A stretch of DNA of 64,000 nt from Bifidobacterium saguini DSM 23967 (lineage in GTDB: Bacteria > Actinomycetota > Actinomycetes > Actinomycetales > Bifidobacteriaceae), in assembly GCF_000741715.1 (NCBI RefSeq), contig NZ_JGZN01000007.1, forward strand, positions 293,567-357,566, written 5' to 3'. Under the pieces are notes generated by a model. It was not told the origin of the DNA. It did no database searches and was given only the letters and a program-made list of their open reading frames with translations. Each line of letters starts with the position of its first letter. Positions within the stretch are counted from its first letter, which is position 1. Shown here one piece after another: positions 27,208-35,525 of this stretch. Position numbers and translations under genes: made by a program.

Positions 27208-28160
27208 ACCGTCCTGATTCGAGGATTGATGAGGACATAGAGCAGATCGACGATCACATTGACCACCATGAAGGCCAGTGCCACGACCAATGCCACACCT
27301 TGCACGAGGGTCGGCTGGTTGTTGTTAATACCGTCGAACATTGCGGTACCCATGCCGGGCAGCGCGAAGATGACCTCGATGACGATAGCGCCACCCATGA
27401 GGTAACCGATCTTCATACCGAGCATGGTGACCGGGGTGATAAGAGCGTTGCGGAAGACGTTACGGGCCACGACCACACCCTTGGGCACACCGGCACCAAT
27501 GGCGGTGCGCACATAGTCCTTATCCAGCTCCTCAACCATGGAGGTACGGATAATACGGGTGAGGGAGCCGGCCACCGGCAGGCCGAGCGCGAAGCTAGGC
27601 ATAGCCATACGGGCCATATACCCGGCCGGATCCTGGGTGAAGGCGGGCAAATCGCCAGCGCCAGGCAGCCAAGCCATCTTGATCTGCAGTACGTAGATAA
27701 GCAATACGCCGAGCCAGAAGGACGGGGTGGCAATGGCGATGATGGAAACAACGCGAATGGCTTGGTCAACCCAAGTGTCACGGTAAAGGGCTGCCAGCAC
27801 GCCGAAGATAACAGCGAAAACGATGGCGATAAGCAAGCCGATGAAGGTCAGCTGGAGAGTGATGGGGAATGCGGTGGCGATACGGCCGCTCACCGGATCC
27901 TTGTTGACGCCGTAGACGCCAAGGTCGCCGCGCAGCAGGCCGCCGAGGTAGGAGAAGAACTGTTCCCACCAGGGGCGATCGTAGCCCATCTCATGGCGGT
28001 ACTGGGCGAGCGCCTGCGGGGTGGCGTTTTCACCGAGGGCCGCGACGGCGGGGTCGTACTGAGAGAAAGACATCAGGAAGTAGACCAGCAAGGTCACTCC
28101 GAATGCCATGAACGGCAAGGCGATCAGTCGTCTGCCAAGAAGGCGTAGCAGGTTATTCAA
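27204..28160 (-). CDS. ABC transporter permease (DppB-like, sialic acid importer)
   Basis: The 318-residue permease has six predicted helices, the N-terminal LLGRRLIALPFMAFGVTLLVYFLM anchor (shown from residue 5) and the DppB-type EAA loop RTAIGAGVPKGVVVARNVFRNAL near residue 210. It would pair with the permease half of the fusion protein. It follows the lipoprotein gene by 126 bases that contain a stable hairpin, so it may be expressed at a lower level than the binding protein. Confidence 0.9.
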   Translation of the reverse strand: MNNLLRLLGRRLIALPFMAFGVTLLVYFLMSFSQYDPAVAALGENATPQALAQYRHEMGYDRPWWEQFFSYLGGLLRGDLGVYGVNKDPVSGRIATAFPITLQLTFIGLLIAIVFAVIFGVLAALYRDTWVDQAIRVVSIIAIATPSFWLGVLLIYVLQIKMAWLPGAGDLPAFTQDPAGYMARMAMPSFALGLPVAGSLTRIIRTSMVEELDKDYVRTAIGAGVPKGVVVARNVFRNALITPVTMLGMKIGYLMGGAIVIEVIFALPGMGTAMFDGINNNQPTLVQGVALVVALAFMVVNVIVDLLYVLINPRIRTV

Positions 28161-28194
28161 TGGGACTCCCTTGTCAGGTGGTGCAAGAATGGCA

Positions 28195-28247
28195 AGGCCC
28201 TCCCGCCGCGCGGACGTTCAGATGTCCCGCTGCGGACGGGAGGGCCT
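28195..28247 (-). terminator. Intercistronic hairpin between binding protein and permease genes
   Basis: An 11-bp perfect stem AGGCCCTCCCG / CGGGAGGGCCT around a 31-base loop with further pairing. It has no clear T run, so it probably stabilises the upstream message or gives partial termination; this is the usual way such operons make excess binding protein. Confidence 0.6.
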
Positions 28248-28286
28248 GTGATAGTTGTGGATTGTGGACGATTGCTCGGCGGCTAC

Positions 28287-29855
28287 TTACTCGTTGAGCT
28301 TGGCGTTCACGAGGTTGATGCCGGTCGAACCGATGGCGTCGACGCTCTTGAACACGCCCTTCTTGAAGGCAGTGGTCGTCTGGCGGTGGAACAGCGGGTA
28401 GAGCGGAACTTCCTCGCTGAGCAGGTCGAAGCACTGGTTCCAGTAGTCCTGGCGCTCATCGTCGGTGGAGGCTGCCAGAGCCTGATCCATCAGCTCGTGG
28501 AGCTGGGTGTAGCCTTCGGAACCGTTCCAGAAGGTACGGGTCTTGGTCCAAGCGTTGTCGCCGTACCACCAGTTCATCAGCAGGTCAGGGTCGTTGCCGA
28601 ACACGGACGGATCGCCAGGAGCGAGGACCATGGAGAAGTCGGCATCTGCCTTGTCGGTGATGTTCGGGTAGAGAGCGGAGGATGCCATGGACTGGATGTC
28701 CACGTTCATACCAATCTCGGCCAGATCGTTCTTGATCTGCGGAGCCAGCTGAGTGATCCAGGAGTGGTCGGTGGTGTAGAGAGTGAAGTTCAGCTCACCG
28801 GTGACGCCGGCTTCCTTGAGCAGGGACTTGGCCTTCTCCACGTTCTTGGTGTAGACGTTGCTGGCCTTGTGGTAGTTCGAGAAGTTCTCCGGCAGGAAGC
28901 TGGTGGCTGCAGTGGCCTGGCCAGACATCTGGTTGTCGATGAGCTTCTGGGTGTCGATGGCGTAGAAGACTGCCTGGCGAACTTCCTTCTTGTCGAACGG
29001 AGCCTTCTTGGTGTTGAACATGAGGAACGGCAGGTTGAAGCCCTGGACGGTTTCAAGCTCGGAGCCGGAAGCTTCAAGGGTCTTGAAGGCGTTGGCGGGC
29101 ACCATTTCCATCACATCGACCTTGCCGGCCTGCATTGCGGTGACGCGGGCGGTGTCATCGACGGACACGTTCCACACCATGTGTGCTGCCTGAGCAGGGT
29201 AGTCGCCGTTGTACTGGTCGTTCTTGTCGAACTTGACCTGCTGATCGGTGATCTCGGTGTACTTCCACGGGCCGGAACCGATCGGCTGTGCCTTGAGGTC
29301 CTCATCGCTCATCGAGGAAGGAACGATTTGGATGAGTGCCAGGCGCTGCTTGAACATCGGGAATGCACGAGTGAGCTTGAAGGTCACTTCAGTGTCCGAC
29401 TTGGCTTCCACGGAATCGATGAAATCGAGCATGGAAATGTAGAGGCTGCCTTCGGCGGTGGTGCGCTTGTAGGAGGAAACCACATCGTCGGCGGTGACTG
29501 CGGTGCCATCGGAGAACTTGGCTCCGTCACGCAGGGTGACCACGTATTCGGTGTCGGATACCTGCTCCGGCTCACCGGCTGCAAGTGCGTTGAATACGGA
29601 ATAATCCGTGTAGTTGAGTGCATACAGCGGTTCGGTCACGTGCCAGTTGCCGGCCATGGCGAGTGCGCTGGATGTGGTGGATGGCGAGAAATCGCGGGTT
29701 GCGTATGCGACTTGCGCCGTAATGGTGTCAGCAACTGATGTGCCTGTGTTCGACGCGCCTTGGGTGCTACCGCCACCGCCGCATCCGGCGAGCAGCATGA
29801 GGCCCGCAACGGTTGCCGCCATGGCAGCCTTGAACTTTCCATTTCTCCTGATCAT
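28287..29855 (-). CDS. Extracellular substrate-binding lipoprotein (SBP family 5, sialic acid importer)
   Basis: The 522-residue protein starts after GAGGAGAACAC and has a signal peptide ending in the lipobox LLAGC, so Cys25 would carry lipid. The rest fits the DppA/OppA-type family 5 fold: ATRDFSPSTTSSALAMAGNW, then TEYVVTLRDGAKFSDGTAVTADDV over the family signature, then QIVPSSMSDEDLKAQPIGSGPWKY. It is the first gene of the transport unit and lies directly downstream of a large NanR-type operator. Neu5Ac is the likely ligand from context; peptides cannot be excluded. Confidence 0.88.
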   Translation of the reverse strand: MIRRNGKFKAAMAATVAGLMLLAGCGGGGSTQGASNTGTSVADTITAQVAYATRDFSPSTTSSALAMAGNWHVTEPLYALNYTDYSVFNALAAGEPEQVSDTEYVVTLRDGAKFSDGTAVTADDVVSSYKRTTAEGSLYISMLDFIDSVEAKSDTEVTFKLTRAFPMFKQRLALIQIVPSSMSDEDLKAQPIGSGPWKYTEITDQQVKFDKNDQYNGDYPAQAAHMVWNVSVDDTARVTAMQAGKVDVMEMVPANAFKTLEASGSELETVQGFNLPFLMFNTKKAPFDKKEVRQAVFYAIDTQKLIDNQMSGQATAATSFLPENFSNYHKASNVYTKNVEKAKSLLKEAGVTGELNFTLYTTDHSWITQLAPQIKNDLAEIGMNVDIQSMASSALYPNITDKADADFSMVLAPGDPSVFGNDPDLLMNWWYGDNAWTKTRTFWNGSEGYTQLHELMDQALAASTDDERQDYWNQCFDLLSEEVPLYPLFHRQTTTAFKKGVFKSVDAIGSTGINLVNAKLNE

Positions 29856-30024
29856 GTGTTCTCCTCGTCGTTGAGTGAATATCGGACCATCGTTCGAACC
29901 GAGACGGTTCCTTTCCTTATGTCATGTGATTTGTGATTGTGGGTTGCTCACCATTCCGATCTCTCGGGTGGAGGTCCAGTCGAGAACCCTTGACGTCGTC
30001 GTCGAACTTTCTTAATGATAAGAC

Positions 30025-30072
30025 GTCTGATGTCTGATTTCAAACTCGGAGTGTTGAAATCAGACATCAGAC
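30025..30072. promoter_or_regulatory. Double inverted NanR operator before the transport operon
   Basis: A perfect 19-bp inverted repeat (GTCTGATGTCTGATTTCAA at 30025-30043 and its complement at 30054-30072) around a 10-base spacer. Each arm contains two GTCTGAT half-sites. It lies in the 243-base gap between nanE (stop 30099) and the binding protein (start 29855), so it could also stop transcription arriving from nanE. Confidence 0.75.
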
Positions 30073-30098
30073 AATTTGCTGGCTCATCGCATAGATAA

Positions 30099-30767
30099 TC
30101 AGAGCTGTGCCACAAACCAGCGAGTAATACTTGTGGGATGAGTGATTGCGGTGCCTACCACGGCAGCCCATGCGCCGGCTTCCATCACTTGATGCAGTTG
30201 CGCAGGCGTATGAATACGGCCCTCGCACAGCACTGGAACCTCAGGGAATGCCGCAATCATCTGGCCGAGCAGTTCGAAATCCGGACCATCGGTTTTCGGA
30301 CGGTCACCCGTATACCCGGATAGCGTGGTGGAAATAATATCCGTGCCGGCTTCAACAGCGCGTTCAGCATCAGCAAAGCTGCCGCAGTCAGCCATCACCA
30401 GCACACCCTCATCATGCAGCGCGTGCACAGTATCCGCATACGTCAATCCATCTGGGCGCGGGCGGCCGGTCGCATCAATAGCAACAATATCCGCTCCGGC
30501 GGCAGCGCAGCACCTGGCGTGACGCAACGTCGGCGTAATGTACACGCCTTCCTCGCCGTCCTTCCAAATGCCGATAACCGGCACGCTTACCTGCCCTTTG
30601 ATAGCCGCGATATCAGCCAGGCCTTGGCAGCGGATGCCCACCGCTCCGCCCTGCACAGCAGCCATAGCCATCTGCGCCATTGTTTCCGGGTGACGCAGCG
30701 GCTCATTGGGATACGCCTGGCAGCTCACCACCAGTCCGCCTTTAATACGCTCGATTGCCTGATGCAT
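30099..30767 (-). CDS. nanE: N-acetylmannosamine-6-phosphate 2-epimerase
   Basis: The 222-residue TIM-barrel protein has the NanE pattern: an opening IKGGLVVSCQAYPNEPL, AVQGGAVGIRCQGL, PVIGIWKDG, GADIVAIDATGRPRP, VMADCGSFADAERAVEAG and ISTTLSGYTG. The catalytic lysine would be that of IWKDG and the glutamate falls in LCEGRIHTPAQ. It converts ManNAc-6-P to GlcNAc-6-P, feeding NagA/NagB. The start follows GGAGCAAGACT. It is third in the DUF4862-nanK-nanE unit. Confidence 0.93.
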   Translation of the reverse strand: MHQAIERIKGGLVVSCQAYPNEPLRHPETMAQMAMAAVQGGAVGIRCQGLADIAAIKGQVSVPVIGIWKDGEEGVYITPTLRHARCCAAAGADIVAIDATGRPRPDGLTYADTVHALHDEGVLVMADCGSFADAERAVEAGTDIISTTLSGYTGDRPKTDGPDFELLGQMIAAFPEVPVLCEGRIHTPAQLHQVMEAGAWAAVVGTAITHPTSITRWFVAQL

Positions 30768-30794
30768 AGTCTTGCTCCTTTGCTCTTTTTATTC

Positions 30795-31796
30795 CTATGC
30801 CTTGCTCGGTTCCATATGATTCGCTCGCACATATCGGTCTATGGCTGCGGCCGCTCCGATAAGTGGCGCGTCACCGCCCAGTTCGCCTTCGACAAGCGGG
30901 GTGGGCTTGACCAACGCCAATGCCGAATCCGTAAATCCGGCGCGCAACGCATCCCACCACAGTGCTCCCGCCTTTACCACCGATCCGGAAATCACAATCA
31001 CATCTGGATCGATAAGGTTACCCATGCCGCCGATGCATTCACCGAGCGCATGAGCACTGTCGGCCAGCACCGAGCAAGCCAGCTGCTCCCCCGCTGCGGC
31101 ACGCGAAGCCACCTCAGCACCACTGGAAACCGGCGCTGGCTTATCAGCTGCACTGAGTTCCTCACAACGGTGGTTGTAGAGATCTTTCAATCCCGTACCG
31201 GATGCCACCGGTTCAATATGCCCTTCGCGAGTGCCGCATGAGCAGAGGAATCCCTGCCCGAGCGCGCTTGGCACATGTCCAGCATGGCCGGCAACACCGT
31301 GTGCACCGGTGAATAGTTCACCATGCATCACAATCGCCCCGCCGATGCCAGTACCCACACCGATTGAGAGCACTACGTCACTGTTGCGGCCTGCGCCATA
31401 GCTCGCCTCGCCAAGACCATGCGCGCCCACATCACCAATCATGCGCACTGGCAGATCGGTGATTTCAGCAAACGCATCATAGATATGCTGGCCGCGCCAA
31501 CCGGGCAGAATATCAGTGGCGGAGACAATCACGCCGGTTTCGCTATCCGGCACTCCAGCCGCCGCAATACCAATGCCTGCGATTGCTATGCCTTCGGCAG
31601 ATGCACGCTCCAGCTGCTGAGCAGCGAGCGCCACAATACGAGCTTTGAGATCATCGCCACCGCGCGATGCTTCAGTTGGAATTTCACAACGATTCGTTAC
31701 TACCGGCTCTTGCTCGCCATTGAGCGGCTGCGGTAAGGTTACAAATCCTGAGGCGACTTTGGTGCCGCCGATATCAAACGATAGATATGTGCTCAT
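30795..31796 (-). CDS. nanK: ROK-family N-acetylmannosamine kinase
   Basis: The 333-residue ROK protein has the phosphate-binding DIGGTKVASG at residue 8, GIGIAAAGVPDSETG, the catalytic aspartate in RMIGDVGAHGLGEA, and GVGTGIGGAIV. The usual ROK zinc motif CxCGxxGCxE reads CSCGTREGHIE, so its third cysteine is a histidine. It would phosphorylate ManNAc to ManNAc-6-P. The start lies inside the stop of the preceding gene (ATGA overlap), and nanE follows 27 bases later. Neighbours make ManNAc the best substrate; glucose or GlcNAc kinase activity remains possible. Confidence 0.87.
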   Translation of the reverse strand: MSTYLSFDIGGTKVASGFVTLPQPLNGEQEPVVTNRCEIPTEASRGGDDLKARIVALAAQQLERASAEGIAIAGIGIAAAGVPDSETGVIVSATDILPGWRGQHIYDAFAEITDLPVRMIGDVGAHGLGEASYGAGRNSDVVLSIGVGTGIGGAIVMHGELFTGAHGVAGHAGHVPSALGQGFLCSCGTREGHIEPVASGTGLKDLYNHRCEELSAADKPAPVSSGAEVASRAAAGEQLACSVLADSAHALGECIGGMGNLIDPDVIVISGSVVKAGALWWDALRAGFTDSALALVKPTPLVEGELGGDAPLIGAAAAIDRYVRANHMEPSKA

Positions 31797-32737
31797 GCAT
31801 CGCCCGCCTTGGCTGATGTCTCGGCTGTCGCATCAGCCACCGCATCGTAAATGTGCTCCAGATAGCTGAGCCTTTCCTCAAGCGTCGCATTCTTTGGCAC
31901 ACACACTTTGGCACCCATATAGTCGAGCGGAGTTTCCTGCTCGCCAGCAGCGCGCACAGTATCCGCAATCGCAGCAGCATCCATCAGCGAGGTAGGCTCG
32001 TCCGGACTCATCGGCAGATGCCCGTCAATCCAACCGTAGCCATACTGAGTTTCCTCAGGACCAGCCCCAGAGAACATAAGACCACTCAGCACGCCGGCCT
32101 GAGCGGCTTTGCGCACATGATCAACGGCGGTAGCGGCAGTGCGCCCCTCCACCACAGACCTGCCCCAATTCACGGTCAAGCCAATACCAGCCTCGCGGCA
32201 TAGCTCGATTTCGTCTTCGATGGGCAGGAATCCTTTTTCCGGCTTCTGACCCTCCACATACTTATCGCAATGCTCGATAACCAGCGACGCCTCGGACCAG
32301 TCCAGCTGCATAAGCTCTTCCAGTGAGGCGGCCATAGCGTCCTTGCTGGCCGCCGCCGTGGGGGCGGAGTGCACTTCGACGAATCGCACATCTTGGCTTC
32401 CGCGCCATTGCGTGAAGTCAGCGAGCGCATTCCGCACTTTCTTCAGCATGGCGAGCGCTGCGGCTCGGCCATCTTCGTTGGGGCTGGCGAGGCCGAAGTT
32501 TGGGTCTTTCCATACGTGCTGCATGGTTCCGGGAATAACGGTGATGGTATTGCCCCGCCAATGCGCAGGCAAAATACCTGCCATCCAAATGCGGCCTGCG
32601 GTTTCCGCAAAATCACCGGGGAACGGTAGCTCGGTACCGGCAATCCACGGCTGCCGGCCGAGCAGATTGTAATAGTCCTCTTGGGCTTCCCGCCCTTGAG
32701 GAAGCGACGCATACGCGCCCACGACAAATGAAGGCAT
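31793..32737 (-). CDS. TIM-barrel protein, probably DUF4862 family, first gene of the nanK-nanE unit
   Basis: The start MPSFVVGAYASLPQGREAQ is fixed by AAGGAGGAAACTAGC immediately upstream; a longer frame lacks this. The 314-residue protein looks like a xylose-isomerase-type barrel: ELPFPGDFAE, VIPGTMQHVW, FVEVHSAPTA, LVIEHCDKYVEGQKPEKGFLP, IGLTVNWGRS and SGLMFSGAGPE give alternating strands with acidic and histidine residues suited to metal or sugar binding. I recall similar proteins as DUF4862, with no assigned reaction. Overlap with nanK and the operator just upstream suggest a sugar isomerase, anomerase or esterase step in sialic acid use. Confidence 0.8.
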   Translation of the reverse strand: MPSFVVGAYASLPQGREAQEDYYNLLGRQPWIAGTELPFPGDFAETAGRIWMAGILPAHWRGNTITVIPGTMQHVWKDPNFGLASPNEDGRAAALAMLKKVRNALADFTQWRGSQDVRFVEVHSAPTAAASKDAMAASLEELMQLDWSEASLVIEHCDKYVEGQKPEKGFLPIEDEIELCREAGIGLTVNWGRSVVEGRTAATAVDHVRKAAQAGVLSGLMFSGAGPEETQYGYGWIDGHLPMSPDEPTSLMDAAAIADTVRAAGEQETPLDYMGAKVCVPKNATLEERLSYLEHIYDAVADATAETSAKAGDA

Positions 32738-32787
32738 GCTAGTTTCCTCCTTGAAATGCTGGTGCCTTGACATACCTATCCTACTAT

Positions 32788-32803
32788 CATCAGACGTCTG
32801 ATG
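32788..32803. promoter_or_regulatory. Palindromic NanR operator before the DUF4862-nanK-nanE unit
   Basis: CATCAGACGTCTGATG is a perfect 16-bp palindrome made of two facing ATCAGAC half-sites, followed by a third partial copy (TGTCTAAT). It lies 51 bases before the first gene of the unit, overlapping where a minus-strand -35/-10 spacer (TTAGAC ... TAGGAT) would be, so binding should block RNA polymerase. Confidence 0.75.
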
Positions 32804-32866
32804 TCTAATCTCTGGGAGAGGCGCACCTTATGCAGCACAAGGGTTTATGAGCAGGCCTTGCTTTCT

Positions 32867-33487
32867 TTAACGGAAGAGACTGACTCCGCGGCGGGCGGCG
32901 CAGTAGGCGTTACCAAGCCACGTGTGGCGAGAATTCGGCCACACAGCGCCGAGACGCGGCGCATTCTGGCTCATCCAAATGCTCGGCACGCGGCCATCTG
33001 CAGAACGGGAGCCCAACAGATTGAAGCCATTCTTGACCATCAACCATTCCGGATGCTGGGTGGCGATGGCAAGTCCCTCCTCGAGCGTGAGCGGCAGGCG
33101 ATCATCGGAATCAAGCAGCTTACGAGCCACATCCGGCTCACGATTGACATAGCAAGTTCCAGTGTGCGGATCGACCACCAAATAGAACGGGCCTTCAGGC
33201 GGAGTGAAGCCGCTGACGGGCAGGAAGCTGGCGATATCGCGCGGCGGCATCGTGGTAAAGCCGGCCATGCGATTGATGGAGGTTCGAGCGATCAGCGATT
33301 CAGGCGAAACCAGCTCGCGGGTCGGCACCAGCAGAATATTCGAGCCAAGATCAGAATGCTCGAGTGCGCCAATAAGCGGGCGGGCCAGCGCACGAAATGC
33401 GGCGGCAGACATATCCGCCACATCCGGGTAGCCGAGAGCCACGATACGATCAAGCTGCTTTTGCGCCTCTACTGATGCAATAGACAT
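32867..33487 (-). CDS. Conserved hypothetical protein, probably DUF5701 family
   Basis: The 206-residue soluble protein has no signal peptide or membrane helix. Its most telling segments are GPFYLVVDPHTGTCYVNREPD, LPLTLEEGLAIATQHPEW, NLLGSRSADGRVPSIWMSQ and PNSRHTWLGNAYCAARRG, which I recall from an actinobacterial family of unknown function (DUF5701). It ends 64 bases before the operator of the next unit and is divergent from asd. Nothing ties it clearly to either neighbour. Confidence 0.7.
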   Translation of the reverse strand: MSIASVEAQKQLDRIVALGYPDVADMSAAAFRALARPLIGALEHSDLGSNILLVPTRELVSPESLIARTSINRMAGFTTMPPRDIASFLPVSGFTPPEGPFYLVVDPHTGTCYVNREPDVARKLLDSDDRLPLTLEEGLAIATQHPEWLMVKNGFNLLGSRSADGRVPSIWMSQNAPRLGAVWPNSRHTWLGNAYCAARRGVSLFR

Positions 33488-33680
33488 GGCTACCAGACTA
33501 GCAACGTGGCGGCACAGGTGCCATCATCATATGGGAAACACGGCACCGGAACTGCTGAGATTCCGTACAATATTGACCCGTGTCCGACTGCACTGTGGAG
33601 CCGCACTGCTTAGTTGCACTGCGTAGCTACACTGCGCGGCCGTGCGAATCAATCCTGTTCCTTGGACCCAGAAGGTAATC

Positions 33681-34775
33681 ATGTCCGAAAAATTGAAGGT
33701 CGGCATTCTTGGCGCCACCGGTATGGTGGGTCAGCGTTTCGTGACGTTGCTTGAGAATCACCCGTGGTTTGAGGTGGTCACCCTTGCCGCTTCCGCACAC
33801 AGCGCCGGTAAGACCTACGAAGAGGCCGTGGGCGACCGTTGGAAGATGGAAACGCCTATGCCAGAATACGCCAAGCATATGGTGGTTGTGGACGGCGATG
33901 ATGCCGAAGCGGTTGCCGGTGGCGTTGATTTCATGTTCTCCGCCGTGAACATGCCCAAGGATCAGATTCGCGCCATTGAAGAGCGTTACGCCAAGACTGA
34001 GACTCCTGTGGTCTCCAACAACAGCGCTCATCGTTGGACTCCGGATGTGCCGATGGTGGTGCCGGAGATCAACCCAGAGCATTTTGCGGTGATCGAGCAT
34101 CAGCGCAAGCGTCTCGGCACTACCCGCGGCTTTATTGCCGTCAAGCCGAACTGCTCGATTCAGGCATACACGCCAGCCCTGGCTGCCTGGAAGGAATTTG
34201 AGCCGCGCGAAGTGGTGGTGAGCACGTATCAGGCCATCTCCGGCGCAGGTAAGACGTTCAAGGATTGGCCTGAGATGGTGGGTAACATCATCCCGTTCAT
34301 TTCCGGTGAGGAAGCCAAGAGCGAGAAGGAACCGCTGAAGGTGTTCGGCCACGTGGATGCCGAACTCGGCGAAATCGTGCCGTTTGACGGTCCGCTGAAG
34401 ATCACCTCACAGTGCATTCGCGTGCCTGTGCTCAACGGCCACACCGCAACCGTGTTCCTGAACTTCGGTAAGAAGGCCACCAAGGAAGAGCTCATCGACC
34501 GTCTGGTGAACTACACTTCTCAGGCTGCCGAGCTGGGCTTGCCGCATGCGCCGAAGCATTTCATCCAGTACCTGACCGAGGATGATCGCCCGCAGGTCAA
34601 GCTGGACGTGGATTACGAAGGCGGCATGGGCGTCTCGATCGGCCGTCTGCGTGAGGACTCCATCTTCGACTGGAAGTTCGTGGGCCTCGCGCACAACACC
34701 CTGCGCGGCGCCGCCGGCGGCGCTCTGGAATGCGCCGAAATGCTCAAGGCACTCGGCTACATCACCAAGAAGTAA
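33681..34775 (+). CDS. asd: Aspartate-semialdehyde dehydrogenase
   Basis: The start MSEKLKVGILGATGMVGQRF gives the NADP-binding GxTGxVG motif at the N-terminus; a 13-residue-longer frame is not needed. The 364-residue protein has the active-site cysteine in VKPNCSIQ (about residue 156), STYQAISGAGK, and the C-terminal GGMGVSIGRLREDS with substrate-binding arginine. The enzyme reduces aspartyl phosphate to the semialdehyde for lysine, threonine and methionine synthesis. It converges on the two aspartokinase genes, which supply its substrate. It is followed by a strong terminator. Confidence 0.95.
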   Translation: MSEKLKVGILGATGMVGQRFVTLLENHPWFEVVTLAASAHSAGKTYEEAVGDRWKMETPMPEYAKHMVVVDGDDAEAVAGGVDFMFSAVNMPKDQIRAIEERYAKTETPVVSNNSAHRWTPDVPMVVPEINPEHFAVIEHQRKRLGTTRGFIAVKPNCSIQAYTPALAAWKEFEPREVVVSTYQAISGAGKTFKDWPEMVGNIIPFISGEEAKSEKEPLKVFGHVDAELGEIVPFDGPLKITSQCIRVPVLNGHTATVFLNFGKKATKEELIDRLVNYTSQAAELGLPHAPKHFIQYLTEDDRPQVKLDVDYEGGMGVSIGRLREDSIFDWKFVGLAHNTLRGAAGGALECAEMLKALGYITKK

Positions 34776-34785
34776 TGCTTTACAA

Positions 34786-34811
34786 GAAAGCCCTCCATAT
34801 GGAGGGCTTTC
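34786..34811. terminator. Terminator between asd and the aspartokinase ACT gene
   Basis: A 26-base perfect palindrome (GAAAGCCCTCC ATAT GGAGGGCTTTC) starting 11 bases after asd, with T-rich ends in both directions. Confidence 0.85.
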
Positions 34812-34863
34812 GTATGCTGTACCGCGGATATGCAGGTGAAGTTAACCGGATATCCGTGCAAAC

Positions 34864-35430
34864 TCAGCGGCCGGTGCCGCCGTACACCACGGCTTCAATC
34901 TGCTTGGCGTCGAGGCCATACGCAGTGTGCAGAGCCTTCACAGCCTCGTTGAGCTGATCAAGCGGCACAAGAGCAGCGATACGAATCTCGGACGTGGAGA
35001 TCATCAGCACGTTGATGTCCTTAGCACTCAGCGCGCGGAAGAACTTGGCGGCCAGACCGGAGTGGGTCTTCATGCCGACACCCACCACGGCCACCTTGCC
35101 CACGTTGGTGTTGATGTCGAAGGAATGGTAGCCCAGCTCCTCCTGCTTATCGAGCAGCGTATCCTGCACCTGCTTAACCGCAGCCTCCGGAACAGTGAAG
35201 GAAATATCAGCAGTTCCCACAGATGCGCCAGCCTGCACAATCATGTCCACGTTCACGCCAGCGCTGGCGAGCTCGGTGAACACCTTGGCAGCCATACCCG
35301 GCTCGTTCGGCACGCCACGAACAGTGGCGAGCGCTTCAGAACGGTCGTGGGCGATGCCGGAAATTACCGGAGCCTCAGGGCCAAGATCGGGGAACAGCTC
35401 TCCCATGGACTTCGCTTCTTCTTCAGTCAT
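34864..35430 (-). CDS. lysC: Aspartokinase regulatory (ACT-domain) subunit encoded separately
   Basis: The 188 residues correspond to the C-terminal half of actinobacterial LysC. A tandem ACT pair begins ISGIAHDRSEALATVRGVP and continues AGVNVDMIVQAGASVGTADISF, then KVAVVGVGMKTHSGLAAKFF and INVLMISTSEIRIAALV. The last residues AVVYGGTGR match the LysC end. It has no kinase domain. In homologues this region binds lysine and threonine and makes the beta subunit by internal initiation. Here a 95-base gap follows the catalytic gene, so the subunit has its own ATG. Confidence 0.88.
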   Translation of the reverse strand: MTEEEAKSMGELFPDLGPEAPVISGIAHDRSEALATVRGVPNEPGMAAKVFTELASAGVNVDMIVQAGASVGTADISFTVPEAAVKQVQDTLLDKQEELGYHSFDINTNVGKVAVVGVGMKTHSGLAAKFFRALSAKDINVLMISTSEIRIAALVPLDQLNEAVKALHTAYGLDAKQIEAVVYGGTGR

Positions 35431-35525
35431 GTCTTACCTTGTCTTGTTTGCAGTTGTTACGTTTACTTAGGTCTTATGCGAATCGTGATGATTGACCGCA
35501 GGCCGATGCAACCAATCGGCCGAAC

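Noticed and set aside
25255..28148. Long plus-strand frames opposite the ABC transporter genes
   Set aside because: Composition rich in His, Gly and Asp and no family resemblance; the minus strand carries complete transporter motifs.
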